64,000 bases of DNA from Epiperipatus broadwayi (GCA_028023455.1 JAQFVV010012535.1:1734001-1798000), one strand, 5' to 3'; shown: positions 29,001 through 44,000, counted from the first letter of the stretch. Notes: generated by a model not told the origin, from the sequence alone. Numbers and translations are program-made.

Positions 29001-32000
29001 TTTAATTAATAACATCTTTTCCTTACTGAATTTAATTTTAAAACAAGAGCAGGTTAATACTATCTTCTGTAAGTTTGAGTAATCAATGTTTAGTAGACAT
29101 TTTAGTGCATTCAAATCCCCATCCTCTGACTGGTTTCCAGCTTTTGTTTTTATCAATGAGACTTTAAGATTCAAAGTAAGAAACAATGCAATCAAACATC
29201 CAGAAATCATTTAACTCCATTCAAGGTAAAAACCTGAAATTCAAATCAGCCTAAGATTTTGAATTTAAGCCAACTTGCTGTAGACACTTTATTCCCCGAC
29301 AGCAAATCACTTATTTCTTCAACTCACACAATAAATAAGAATGAAGTTAAAACCTGAAATTCAAATCATGCTTTTGTCTTATTATATTGTATGAGCTGGA
29401 AATTAAATTATTTGCTGTGACTATGAATTTACTTTTCATATTTCTATTTCTGCATACTTATTTAAACATAGCATTATATCTTCTACACTATTTGCAAAAA
29501 AATATATCATTAGGGAAAAAAGCCACAATATTATGTAATCTGGTCTCTATTATGGAAAATTTCATTTTTATCCTGCCTTTTTATCTTAATCTTCAAAGAA
29601 ACAATAAAGGAGGTAATGGAAATACCTGTTTTAATTCCAATTTCTTATTTAACTTCCACCACTAATTCTATCTTTTCCTATTGGGGAAAAATATGCTTGA
29701 ATATTCCTTTAATCGTTTTGAAATACCATCGTTTTTAGCAACCCTAAATCTTTTTATATTTTGAAGATTATTTCAGTCTATTAACTGCTAAAAATAACTG
29801 TTTATTTTCTTTATATTTTATAAATTATGAAACTTATCTTTCCTTTATGTGATCTAATTCTCACACTATTCCATTTATCTGAAATCTTATTATGATCTAT
29901 AATTTTCTTAATGCTTTATTTTAAATCAACCCTTATGCATCTTTCCTTACCTATTGTCATTTTAGCTGCTGAAACATTTTTTCTTTTAATCTACATTTTG
30001 CTTTATTCAATTCAGGATCTGTCAGTCTATCTATCTACCTTTAGAATTAATCTTTCTAATTAATCAGATTCATTTAACTAATTTCTCACCACTGAAGGGT
30101 TTTATTCCAAATTTACTGAATATTTTTTTTTAGTTTTTTTCTATTTTCATTTTTCTACATTTAGCAATATAACTTTTTTTTATTTTTTCTCTTAATGTAT
30201 CTCTAAAATTTTTTAAAATTCTTTTTTTTTCTATTAATTTCTGATTCCCTTTCTTCTTAATTCTATTCTAACTAATTTTTTTTTTATTAATATTTATTTT
30301 ATGTAATTAGAAGGGATTTGAACTCAAACTTTCAAGCTCTTTACAGCTATCAACTCCATCTTATACAACCAATACACATGTATAGGTTGTATAAGATAGA
30401 CGTATATTGGAGATCATTTACCTTTTTCACATATATGTGGTCATGAGTATCGATTATATAAGGTGAAGTGATATGTATAGTGGAGATCATTTACCTTTTT
30501 CACATGTATGTGATCATGGGAATTTGTTGTATAAGATGGACTGGATAGCTGTAGGGAGGTTGAAAGTCTGAGTTCAAATCCTTTCTAATTACATTAAGTT
30601 CAGTATAGACAATATACTTGTATTTAAATATTATGTCTTATGTATACTTCACTTTTTTTTTTCCTCTTTATATCCTACATGCCATTTTTCTTTATTTGTA
30701 AAATATTTTTATTCAATCTTTTCTTCTTAATTTTAATAGTTTAAAGTAAATATTAATTTACAATCTTCTTTATCATATCCCACTATCTATAATTTTTAAG
30801 TTCACAGTGTCTCATAATTTTTTTTCAAAATATTACTAAAACCCAATTTAGACCTTCTTTTATTCTTCATCTGCACCAGCCTTTCATTAATATTATGAAC
30901 CTAACCTTTCAGATAACTGTAACATAAAGTTATCACTAATTATCCTATGTCTTCTTCATTAAACTTTTAAAATTCGTCTTTATTTACTGATTCATAATCA
31001 TTATATGTAATGTTCCATAAATGTTCATGATAATATATGTTATCTTAAGGAAGGCATAGAAACATTTCTGAAAGAAGCTTTTTGTATTAAATATATTTAT
31101 AGTTAAATAACTTTTTCTAGTAGGATATAAAAATAATCAAATGGCTTTATTGCTCAGAAAGTTCCAGCACTAAAAAACTGAAATCAGTTCAAGTATGTCA
31201 AGGGTCAGACTCTCTGAACCACACAGGACATTTTTTTCAGTGTTATTTATTATATTCAACTTCTCTCTTCCATTTTTTTCTCTGTAATATATTACCCATT
31301 CACATTTTCTATTCCATCAATTTCATTAATATGATCATTCAGATCACTTGTGATCAATATTTTAGTTATTCTTTCTAATTTATATTTCTGTGTAGTAGTT
31401 AAATACATTGTTCCACACATTCATTTTGCCCTTATGTATTTTTTATAATTTCTTTCTAAAATATCTTTTTTCTCTAGATCATTATTACAAGTTATAATAT
31501 ATTCTAAATATTGAGTAAAATATTAATTTATATATTAATGATTTTATGTGTTATGGATTTAAATGTTTGTATATATTATTTATTTATTCACTTTATTTTG
31601 CAATGGATGAAATTCACATTCAACAATATTTGACTGTGTATACACACATATATATATATTAAATAATCTTTTTAATGATTCTAAAGATTTTTAAAGAATA
31701 GAGTTTGAATGAGTTGGTTTGTGTAATACAATTTGTGACTCTTATAAGGATATCAACTATATTTTTCTAAAATTGTGATATTATTAAAGAAAATAATTAA
31801 ATATCATGAAATGTAAGGGTATTAGAATATTTTATATTTAAATCCTGTGTAAGACTGTTATTAAAAATCTTAACTGTGTATATTTTTAATAGAAGTGATA
31901 TTTATCTGAAGATCTTTTTTTTTTAGAAAACAGAAATGAGAAATGCAAGCAAGTTAATAAAGACTTGCTGAAAGATTAAAAAAAGAAATTTGTGTATGAA

Positions 32001-35000
32001 TCAAAAATATAAGAGTAAATAATTTTTCAGAAGGGATAGGTGTAAGAAGATTGTAAAGCTTGGGATATTATCATATTTTATTGTTTATTTAAATGAATTG
32101 ATAATGAATATTATTTTCATAAAAATGGACTTAACATTGAGAGAAGGAGATTTCATCATACAGCCAAACTTGCGATAATGAAAATGTGATTTTAAAAAAT
32201 GGTAAATAGATTTATCTGATAAAATGAAAATATGCACAGAAAAGAAGAAAATTAATAACAATTGAATTAAATAGGTTTATGTAATTTTGCACTAAATTTG
32301 GAATAAATGTACTGTAAATATAGCTAAAATTAAGCTATAACAGGAGATGTAATAAATAAAAGTTTTAAAAGTGGTAGTTGGACAAAATAAATTATAGGTA
32401 GCCAGTAGTTTCCCGTATTTGTTTATCTTTAATAAAATGAAACAAAAAAATTGGTATGAAAATGCAACAAAGGATCTTTTAAGTTAATTTAAAAGATTTT
32501 ATTTGAAGTTTAGATGTATGAAATCTAATCATGGATGACTATGAAAAGAAACGAAAAATTGAAACCTTTAAAAAGGTAGATTTAAAGAAAAGTGGGGAAG
32601 GGACAAGGATGTGATTAGGAATTAAAAAAAAAGATTAGATGAAAAAGATTATTTATTAAAATAATTAAGAAGAAATTGGGAAATTAAAAGAATTTATAAA
32701 TGATATATTGGAAATATTGCGGGAAGATAAGAGGAAGACATTTAAATTGGCAGATATATTAATGAAGAGATGTATGAATATTTGAAGAATTGATAGAAAA
32801 CAGAAGGGTCTTTTATAGATCTTTGTTGTTGTAATTTACTCGTGTAGGTGATAGTTCTTTTTTTTTGGTGCTAAAATTTCTGTAAATAAAATTCATAATG
32901 CAAATGCTTGTAAATATTTTTTTTCAGTAGTTGTATACTCTGGGTAATGCAGCCTCTAGGCGATGCTGCAGTACCATCAACAACCCCCATGAAGCATGCA
33001 AGTGATAAATTTTTATCCGAAAATTGCTGAAATCGACTAATTAAAATGCCTAAAGCAAAATAAATTGAACAAATCCTTCTAAAATACAAATTAAAAAAAA
33101 AAACAAGAAAACGCTATGAAATTCGAATTACAAAAACAGAAATCAGTGAAAATATGTCAAACGCAACCCCCTCCCCCCAGAATGAGGAATTCTATCCTAA
33201 AATTGCTGAAATTGACAAATTAACACGCCTAAATCGATCAAATCCTTCTAAAATACAAATTAAAAAAAAAAGGAAGAAAACGCTATAAAATTTGAATTAC
33301 AAAAACAGAAAAACTATAATACTAAATGTCAAAAAAGTTATCGAAGCTTCATTAATGGCAGGAATTACAAAAACAGAATTTGGTCTCATATATAAAACAC
33401 AAGCCCCCCCTCCTCCCATCGCACGATTAAAAATAAGTAGTTTTCAAAAAAATATACTAAATTTCATCAATATTTAAAAAAGACTTTCAACATTTGCTTT
33501 ATATAACCTAAAAAGCAATAAAAATATTATACCGGAGAGGTTCCAGTTGTCTCCCAAAAATTTATCAAATTAATTATTCTCTGCTTTGAAATTATGGCAT
33601 ATCATTTAAATTCATCAATATTTAAAAAAATAAAAGACTTTCAACATTTGCAAATATGCCTGTGCGATCAGATTTCAAAGCAGCGATTTATATAAGCTAA
33701 AAAGCAATAAGAACATTACACAAAAAATAATATTACCAATTTTCTTCCAGGCATTTATAGTCAGCACTTGATGTTTGCAGCATAACTAGTTGAGTTTGCA
33801 AGTGCCATCTTGAATTTTTTAAAAAACTGACCTGAGACACAATAACTTCAGTTTTAATAATGTTAGAGAAAAAAAAATTACATTAATAGAAACTAGAAAA
33901 ACAAAGGAAAACAATAAGTCTAAGACAAATAGTGATAATCATTTAAAAAATAAGGAAAAAAAGAAATTTCAACTTCTGACATAATTATTACTTTATTGTT
34001 TGCTCATAATTTCTAATTTATCATTAACTAAGTATAAATTACATCTTCAGTGATAATTTCTTTGTATTCCTCACAAAATTATCTTTCAAACCACATATAA
34101 TACTTCTTACCTGAGATAATCCATAGCTTCAGAATCTCCAAAACAAGTCACATATGAATTCATTTTTATCTTGTACCCCAAAAGTTACCAAATCTCAAAG
34201 GTATCTATAAGAAAAAGATTCATCCTAATGAGACAAAACAAATCATTTCCAGAAGATAGATATGCATTTGTCATCATAGCAATTGGCTTCTTGTCTATCT
34301 AAAACTAGAAATTGTAGGCTACTGTCTGTATCACTGATAAAATACGTTTCATCTCTTCATTTTATATTTTTTTGTGTACATCAATGATGTTTATATTCTT
34401 TATGCACACCAGTGATGCTATCTTGTTATATTTATTGTCACACAAAGATATAATTTATTTGCATGTAGCTCATTTGCTAGCTATAGACTTGAAAATAATG
34501 TGATGCAATATGTGGCAATGAGTATCAAGGCATAGGCAAATATCAGAATGATTCTTTGTCTGCATAAAATTGTGGCTACTACTACACAAACATCATTTGA
34601 AATCTCTCTTTTATTGGTTTTAAGTGTTTATATTTTCACATGGTACTATGCCCAGTAAATTTTGTGAATGCTTTATTAACTGCAACCTTTCTGTATATTT
34701 GATTATCAGTTTTTAAAATTTACATTGCACTGCTCTATATATGTAAATCATTACATACCATATAAATATATATCAAAGACGCGAAATTACTGTACATATG
34801 AATAATAATTTATATACTGTATAAAGAGCATAAATGATTTTAATATTATATCATTACTTGTTATACAAACTTTTCTGTACATTTGATTATCAGATTTTAA
34901 AATTTACATTGCACTGCTCTATATATGTAAATCATTACACACCATATAAACATAATAAATTATTAATATCAAAGACACAAAATTACTGTATATATGAATA

Positions 35001-38000
35001 ATTTATATACTACAAACACATATCAATATAAAACGCAAATTAATAAATCATACAAATAAATTATTAAAAAAATCTACTGGTAAACATGAAGTTACCAGGC
35101 ATAAATTATATTATAAAAAAATAATAACAAATAATTATATTATAAAAAATAATTTATTAAAATAATATTTATCCTACCAACATTCATAATTACTGTCCAT
35201 TATAGTTTTCGCTTATACAAACGATAAAATTCGCAAAGCAAATTCCTGTAGATAGGATTGGAATAAAGTGTGAAATTTTCCTGTAGGTAGGAGTCAAGTA
35301 AAGTGTGAAATTGTTATTGTCTTGGTGCACTTTTTACAAGTTTTTCAAAGTTGTAAGATGTAGCTTTCTAAGAGTTTCTCAATCCGTAAAATGAATCCTG
35401 TAAATGATAATATAGTCGTGATGCCAGAGAATGAAATGTTACGTGTTGCAGATATTCGCACAGAAAATTGGACTTCGTTGCTACTGATGGATGAACTTCG
35501 AACTCCGGAGTTAGCAACGAGGCGCCTGCTTAAGAACAGTGTATGCCAGCATTACGGCGTGCAGTGTTCTCTAATCAGACAACAAAAATGCGAAGATGGT
35601 CGCAGGTGGCAATGCAGATTATGCCGCAGCTGTGTATCTATCAGAAAGAGTTCTTTTTTTTAAAAAGCCATTTGTCTCTAAAGACAATTATGCTTATAAC
35701 TTATTGGTTACATAATTTGCCAGTGTTTTATTGCTCACAATGGACAATAATTATGAATGTTGTTAGGATAGATATATTATTATTTAATAATTTTTTATAA
35801 TATAATTATTTATTATTTTTTTTATAATATAATTTTATGCTGCCGTGTATTTGATATTTCACAACAAATTTTTAAATAATTTGACAAGAAACACTCTGAT
35901 GAAAAAGATTTGAACCTCAAAAAAAAAAAATTTCAATTTTGTCGTGACCTGGTAAGTTCATGTTTACCAATCTACTTACAATACATATTCTGCGATTACG
36001 TTCACATCCCATTATAGGTCTTAAATGCGAATGAACTATACAATCAGGCCGATTACAATTTTCTACCTTTATCCTTTCGTGTCAAAATAAAAAAAAATTA
36101 AATCTGCCTGTTTAAAAAAAAAATTCAAATTTCTTCCGATTTCAATCGAAAAGACGGCATTAAAAATATTTTTTAAAGATGCATCGAATGCCCGTATTTC
36201 TATTGACGCCATGCTTATAGTTTTTACGTAATTTAAAAAAGAAAACAAATTTCAATCAATCAGCTGAAGCGATCGCTTGAACCGCTGCTGTGAGCCAAGC
36301 CGTAAATCCATTAAAAGGAACATTATTATTTTGAGCCTTATTGGAGTACAATTATTTAAAGAACAGATTGCAGCACACAGTGGTTTAAAAAATATGACAA
36401 AGATGGCAGAAATTAACAGCAGGCTTTAGCAAACAATTATATTTCCACAAAAAATAGGTTAAAAGGTTATTTTCAGCATAAAAATCCATTAGCTTTTACA
36501 ACTCTTCTTTAAAATTATAAAAGTTAGCTTTCTGTTGTTAAACTTCTTAACGTAGCTCAATAAAGGCAATCCCCAAGTGAATGGAAAATGGCGCTGCAAA
36601 GATTACAATTACTTTCACTCTAAACAAAATTTTTAAAATTAATATTTAACCTACGTGCAAGTTAGAAACTGGTAAATAGTTGCGTAAACATTTTATTATA
36701 TATGTATGTTATATGAGATTCTTAGGAAAATACTGAATTAAATCCCTACACATATATCAATTAAAGATTTAAAAAGAGAAATATAATTGCCCCACAATAT
36801 ATTACACGTCACAGTTTGTACTGTACTTATAAAATGAAATGTGACGTTATGGACTTTTCACATGAAAAATATAATTTCTTGAGCTGACAAATTTAATCAA
36901 AATGTAACTGAACTAGTCTTTTGAAATACCTGCTTAGTTTTATTATGACGTATTAATTATCTAGTACTGCTAGAAATAGAAGTTGTTTGGATTATTTTTA
37001 TTTTTTTGACGGGGTTAATATGGATTTTTTTTTTTATGCAGATGAATACAACATTAAACATGCACAAACTTTCAGGCAACATTTCAAAATCCCATGCTGA
37101 AATTGTTAAGTACATATTGTGACTATTGGAAGGCCTACAAAAGTGATGAATGCTGCAAGTTACCAGCATTTCAAAACCGATGCTATATTACAAGCCATTA
37201 CTATACCATTCATGTACGTTTTACAATTTCTAAATGTAATCTGTCAATTGTGCTGTTAATTTCTGCCATCTCTTGTATTTTTTAAACCACCAAATAACCA
37301 CTGTGGGCTGCAGCCTGTTCTCTAAATAATTGTACTCCAATAAGGCTCAAAATAATGTTCTTTTTAATTAACGGATTCTTATGCTGCAAAGATCAAGTGC
37401 CTACTAGAAATGCCTGGAAAAAAAATGTTAATATTATTTTTTGTGTAATGTTCTTATTGGTTTTTAGCTTATACAAATCGCTGCTTTGAAATCTGATCGC
37501 ACAGCCATATTTGCAAATGTTGAAAGTCTTTTATTTTTTAAATATTGATGAAATTTAGTATACTTTTTGAAAACTACTTATTTTGATCGTGGGGAGGTGG
37601 GTGGGTTGGGTTTTATATATTAGACCAAATTCTGTTTTTGTAATTCCCGTTATCCGCCATTAATGAAGCTTCATTAATTTTTTTGACATTTAGCATTATA
37701 AGATGTGATATGTTGGACTATTTCCATCATTTATGAGTGAATGTTGAATGTATAGAAAATTTTAAACTTTCCAAGTACAAACAACTTGTTAGTAATAACA
37801 CACAAATAGACAATACAGGTTAGTAATTACATAACGTTTCGAATAGTAGTATTCTCCACTCTTCTTCAGGTGTTGCTGGCCTATATGCACAGTGACGTTG
37901 TGTAATTACTAACTTGTATTGTCTAATTGTGTTATTATTAACAAGTTGTTTGTATTTGGAAAGTTTAAAATTTTCTATACATTCAGCATTCATTCATAAA

Positions 38001-41000
38001 TGATGGAAATAGTCCAACATATCACATCTTATATACCATCATTACAAACCTTCAGACAAATTTAGCATTATAGTTTTTCATTTTTTGTAATTCGAATTTT
38101 ATAGCGTTTTCTTCCAATTTTTTTTTTAATTTGTATTTTAGAAGGATTTGTTTGATTTTATGATAGAATTTCTTCATTCTGGGGGGAGAGAGGTGTGTTT
38201 GACGTATTTTCACTGATTTCTGTTTTTGTAATTCGAAATTTTATAGCGTTTTCTTATTGTTTTTTTTATTTGTATTTTAGAAGGATTTGTCCAATTTATT
38301 ATTTTGTTAATTTCCGCGATTTTCAGATAGAAATTTATCACTTGCATGCTTTTTGTGTTGTTGATGGTACTGCAGCGTCGCCTAGCGGCAACATTACCCG
38401 CAGAACACATTGCTAAGCATATTGTTTTATCTTTTCAGAGTGTTTGGGGTTCGTATTGGAAAGATGGGAAGTGGGGTTACAAGTGCTGTCATTCTTTTAC
38501 TAAACAGTCATATTGTACCGGAGAAGCAGGAAAGGATGCAGAAGCAGTAAGATTTTTTGCTTTTTTAATTTTATAAATTTTTGCAAATTCCTTCCTATAA
38601 TCTCTTTAAATTAATTTCAATTAAGATATTTTCTTCATTATTTTGTAATAAGTGATGATGATCAAAATTTAATATTAACACTGTCTATTCTAAACACACT
38701 TAAATTTATCTCCACTAAAAAGTTATCCCCCTCCCCCCGCATTGAAAAATATTTATAATCTAATAAGAAAATGAATCATTTAATGTAAAGATAATGAGAT
38801 GTATAAAATATTATCTAGAAGAAACATTCAGAATTTTGAAGACAGTACAGAATCCTATTAATAAGATTCATAGTTAGTGAATTATAAAATGCCTTTCAGA
38901 TGTGAGAATTAGCACTTAAAAAATAAGCAGTATCGGACCAAAAATATTTTTTGCTAGATAGTATTTTTAATATAAATTTTTATATTTTAATCTTTTTTAT
39001 ATAATCTTATTGTGTTCATTCATTTATAAAGTTATAATCGTTATTGTCATGAGTCTAACATGTGTTAACCACTGACATGGTGAGCGAGTGCTTGTACAAC
39101 TATTTTTCCATTCTTGAATTACATGAGTAGCAATTCTGATTTTTTTTTTTTGCTTGAAGGAATGTATACAAAACCCATTGACATCTAAAAAGCAGTTACT
39201 GGAACAGGTTTAGCAAACCACAGTCCTTAACTGCAATCTCACGTGAATGAAACAGCATTTTAAAATTTTCTTTATTTTCTAACTTTTGTATAGAATTCCA
39301 TTAAAAATGAGCTAATGCTGAAGCCAAAATTAAGATTTTGACAATAAAAAGTTGTTTTATATAAGAAGTTTATCCAGTGAATATCTTCTAGTTTTGCAGA
39401 TATGATATGTACACTTGTTGAGAAATTAGAAATGAAATGAATTCATCTTCTAGGCATTTTTTATAATATACTTTCTAACACTGAGATTTTTTATTTAAAG
39501 CTTTAACCAGGCAAAATTCTGGAATACTTTGTTTTACAATCAAAATGAGTGCTATCATCCATTCTCATCCAGAATCATTTTATAATGTTTCCATTGCAAA
39601 TGGTTAACTTCTATTACCTCAAAGTGTTGAACTCAGAAATGCTTTATGAGTTTCTATCTTCAGGAACATTTATTGGCTCCTAAAAGAAGTAAACTGTATT
39701 AAAATTAATGAAGATTCAACAATTAGGTGGTAAACGTTAATGGTGACATAATCAGAAAAAAATCAAGACAAGCTAAAAACATATATCTTTAAATCTCAGA
39801 AAATTTGAATTATTAGTTACAACCTTTCAAGGATTTGAAAACATTAAATACAATTTATGAATTTCAAAGATGATGACATTATAGACAGAATCCACTGTCT
39901 TACTAGAAGATACCCATTCTATTAAAATAAATAAAATACATGTATAAACATTAGCCAAACAATTCTACAAGTGTCTTCAGCAAACATTTGGAAGAAAATG
40001 ATGACTTATATATCTTTGCATCACATTTCCAGAATGATTAAAAAAAAAAAAAGAACTAATAATAATTAATCTCAATATTATGTTAAAAATTTAACATCTT
40101 TTTAACACTTATAGAAATATTCTACCTGTAGTGAAGATACTCCATATTGCAATTGTGTTTTATGTCAATATTTTGACACTTATCTGACCAACCCAGATTT
40201 TCTTGAAATTTTTTTATCTTCAATTGACAATAGTTAGATAATCATTTAGCAGCCATTATCAGATGATTATGAATTGATTACATGAGGGAAAAAAAAATTC
40301 TAAATTATTTAGAATAGTCCTCATCTACATCATCACTGCACTACCAGGCAACTTAATGAGTATAAAAATGTTAAAAATAGTTAAGGATTCCTAATCATGC
40401 ATCAAACTCTAAATGCTGTGAAATAATGTTGCAAATTGTAACTTGAAATTAATCCAAAATTACAATCTGCCTCATTATTAACTTTTATATTTCCAATATT
40501 TAAATCACCTCCATCTTTTCTGTATTAAATAATGATAACTTAAACTCTAAATAAGGTATCACATTAGTATTGTAGCAAAGTTTTCAACATGTACATCATC
40601 TGTTTCATGAATATTGTAAAACTTAAAAATATTCTACATCAACCACATAATCTTAAAGCAATTACACTATTTTGTTAATACTTTTTATTTACCATTAAAA
40701 ATATCCACATATGAATTTTGCAAATGATTCTTTTTTAATTGAAAAGTTCCACTTACTACAGCACTTATCACAATCATTTCCTATGAAATTTATGAATATT
40801 GTAGTATAAAATGTATTTTAACTTAGTTATTTAAATTTATAAATAAAATTAATAAAACGATTGCAAGGCATCACACCTATGTATTGTTTCATTTTTCTGT
40901 CTAACAACTTTTTTTATTTATGGTCTCTTTTATAATTTTACCGAATATTTATTCTCATAGATTATATTAATTAATTAAAAGCGAATTAGTAATGAAAAAT

Positions 41001-44000
41001 GTTTATTTATAATAATAAATATTGCCATAGCTATTATTATTTACTTTTCAAATAATTCATTATCATAGTTTATTTCAATGTAAATGTCATGTATATTTAA
41101 TTTTATAAAAAATAAGGTTTCTTTTGAAACGATAAAGTTATTGAATTGTTTAAATTTTATGCTATAAGGAATGAAAGATAATTGTAGACATTTATATATG
41201 TCTACAAATAATTATAAAAATAAAAGTCTTATTTATTTTTTAAAATAATTTTTAAATAAAATATTAGGATGGAATCATAACTGCAATTTTACCAAGAAAC
41301 TACGAAGTAGATAATGAATTTGAAAATGAAGAACCACAGAAATCTTTACTTGAGGTGAGAAATTATTAAAACTAGCATCATCTATATTATGCATTAATTT
41401 AATTTAATTTTTATTGATATATATTGTTCACAATTATTAGTATTTTATATCTGTTGCAGGTAAGATTTTTTTTTTTACAGTTAAAAGGTCTTTTTTAATT
41501 TCATCTTGCATATATATGTGTTATAATGCTTATTTATTAAATTCTCATTACATTTTGAAAAGTATTATGAAGAATAAAAAAAAAAATTGGGCCTTCTAAA
41601 CCATGGTTGTGTTTTCATTTTAATATTTCAATACTCAACTGAGGTAGGACCTTAATAATTTTGTTAATAGTAAATAAATAAATAAAATGTATAATATTGA
41701 TCCTAATTCATAATTTTCTATGTATATGTTACTTTATGTCATCTGTGCATAAAAACTACTTACTTCAACTAAGAAGAAACCATTTTACACCATATTTTTT
41801 ATAGAGTATGAAACTTTTTTGTGAATGATATGTCACTTTTTGCAAATATAGTAAAAGTTTAAAGGTCTGCTATTAGAAAAATGTGCAGAGATAAAAGAAA
41901 TACAAGCTAAATTCATTGAGAAGTCTAATACGTTAATAATTACTGGAACACTTAAAATTTTAAAGCTAGAAAATATGATACTTGTTTTGAAAAATCAGAG
42001 AAGTGCAGATGTTAGAAACATTATTAAATGGTAGAAGAAATTATATGAATAATTGGGAATTAGAAGTGAGACAAAAAAAGACAGGGAATAGAATGGAAAT
42101 AATAAGGGACAGAAATCTTGTAACAGAATTTAAAAGAAATTTAAATGATTTGTAGAAGTATTTGAAAAAAATAATCTCAGTATTATAATGAATTCCAAGT
42201 AGTTAATGCTTTGTTTTTTCTATGCTGATTAATGGTTGCTAAAACAAAATGATACAGAAAGTGAATAGAAGAAAACTAGACTTTTTTGGATTATGGGTTT
42301 GAATGTCAAAATTTAAAAACCAGAATATATTGGAAGCTATAACTACAGATTACATAGATACTAAGAAAGATATTTGTTTAATCCTGGAAAAACTAAATGC
42401 TTTTGTGAAATATCAGCTAAAATGCAAAATAAAAATAATTAACTGTGGTCTTTATAATGATTTAATAGATGTAGAAAAATTGCCTATGGAGGTGTAATCA
42501 AAATAGATTTATCTGTAATTTTCATATAATGTTTTTCTTTCAAATCTTTCAAGTCATTACTAATTTAATAACAACATGCGATTTAAAACAAATATTATTT
42601 ACATACATTGCTGATAATTTATATTAACATCTAGAAAATTGCAGTGTAATGAATCTGAGATTTCGTGCTGTAATATCGTAAATTATTAACTCAGTGAGTA
42701 ATAAATGTATATGTTTATATATTCATGCTTTCAAGCCAAGATGCTTAAGACTGACTTATATATATAAAAGTTAAGTAAAAGAAAAGAGTGGTATCATTCT
42801 TTTCTTATCAAAAAAATCTCTGTCATATGGCTAGGCCTGATCGCTCCTCAGACCGCTGTGTTTAACAGTTATTGGCTGTCTGAAAACAATAGTAAGGCGC
42901 ATGTGAAAGAATAGCAACCTTTCAAGTCATTACTAATTCAAATCATAAAGAATATAAATTTTGAAGTTAGAAGCAATAATTTACAAATACTCTTAAATTC
43001 TTCTGTAGAAGGAAGCATTATTTTCATTACATTCTTAAACTATTTTAGGAACGTTTTCTTTCTTTATTCTAATCATCTGTAAACATGAGTAATCATTGGG
43101 CGCTAATTTTGTATAATGCTCAATATTATAAGAAAATCAAGTCAGATATCACATGATTTAATTTAATAAGCTTGTATTTACAACTGTTATATATAGAGCT
43201 CACAAAATAAACTTAACAAGCATTATAAAATACTCCCAACCAGACTGGTTTCTGCTACTGGCGTCCTCAGTGAGGTGCTAGGATAATCAATCATTAGACT
43301 AAAAATACCAGGACAAGCCTAGCACTTTATCTAATGTATAACTATTAAGTAGAAACTGAAATTTTCAGACATCCATGTCTTCCAATCCAGCTATCTAATT
43401 TAATAGCCATATGGGACTGAAATAAGTTCAGATACACCATATATTAATAGGTTTAGCAATATAAAATCGCCAAAGACATCATAGCAAAAAATAAAATCAC
43501 AAAAAAAAATCAAGTCAGATGTCACATGACTTAATTTAATAAGCTTTTGTTTACAATTGTTATATATAGAGTTCGCAAAACTTTTTAATCTAATGATTGA
43601 ATATCCTAGCACCTAACTGAGGATGCCAGTAACAGAAACCGGTCTGAAGTTGGGAGTATTCTACAAAGCTTGTTAAGAGTTTGTTTTGCGAGCTCTATAT
43701 ATAACAGTTGTAAACACAAGCTTATTAAATTAAGTCATATGACATCTGGCTTGATTTTTTTGTAATTTTATTTTTTTGCTATAATGGCTTTGGTGATTTT
43801 ATATTGCTAAAATTATTAATATGTGGTGTATCTGTACTTAGTTCAATCCCATATGGCTATTTAAGTTAGATAGCTGGATTGGAAGACAGATGGATGTCTG
43901 AAAATTTCAGAGTTTCTACTTAATTATTATACATTAGATAAAGCTGGACTTGTCCTGGTATTTTTAATCTAATGATTGAATATCCTAGCACCTCACTGAG

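Larger units (their letters stand above)
28100..31500 (-). pseudogene. second non-LTR retrotransposon relic, antisense, same family type
   Basis: The + strand is T/C-rich, so the - strand is A/G-rich like the LINE at 3-7 kb. In the - strand, about 31390-31290 reads [20 protein letters not shown], matching the endonuclease motif of the first LINE ([18 protein letters not shown]). Around 29890-29600 there are RT-like pieces ([21 protein letters not shown]). At about 28365-28300 a DMEMED...TFIFRMQD stretch looks like the HLFLEC knuckle. The spacing from endonuclease to knuckle fits the first copy once the 0.3-kb insert at 30305-30595 is removed. It is heavily degraded. Confidence 0.55.
32940..38403. 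mobile_element. Merlin/ISXO2-like DNA transposon with ~0.9-1 kb inverted repeats
   Basis: The left end CTGGGTAATGCAGCCTCTAG and right end (inverse) CTGCGGGTAATGTTGCCGCT continue as matching arms: 32940 to about 33800 against about 37380 to 38403. Each arm contains a roughly 180-bp internal duplication (AATCCTTCTAAAATACAAAT twice). An inner inverted pair is 36290-36420 against 37255-37390. The middle holds a transposase relic. The right arm is lengthened by a 359-bp insertion at 37701. No terminal target duplication could be seen. Confidence 0.75.

Noticed and set aside
30408-30555. CRISPR-like repeat-spacer pattern
   Set aside because: Only two units of a 73-bp tandem in a eukaryotic intron, with no array structure.
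37701-38059. Ordinary MITE of a cut-and-paste DNA transposon
   Set aside because: The one-sided unpaired tail and 13-bp duplication do not fit the usual 2-10 bp duplications and symmetric ends.
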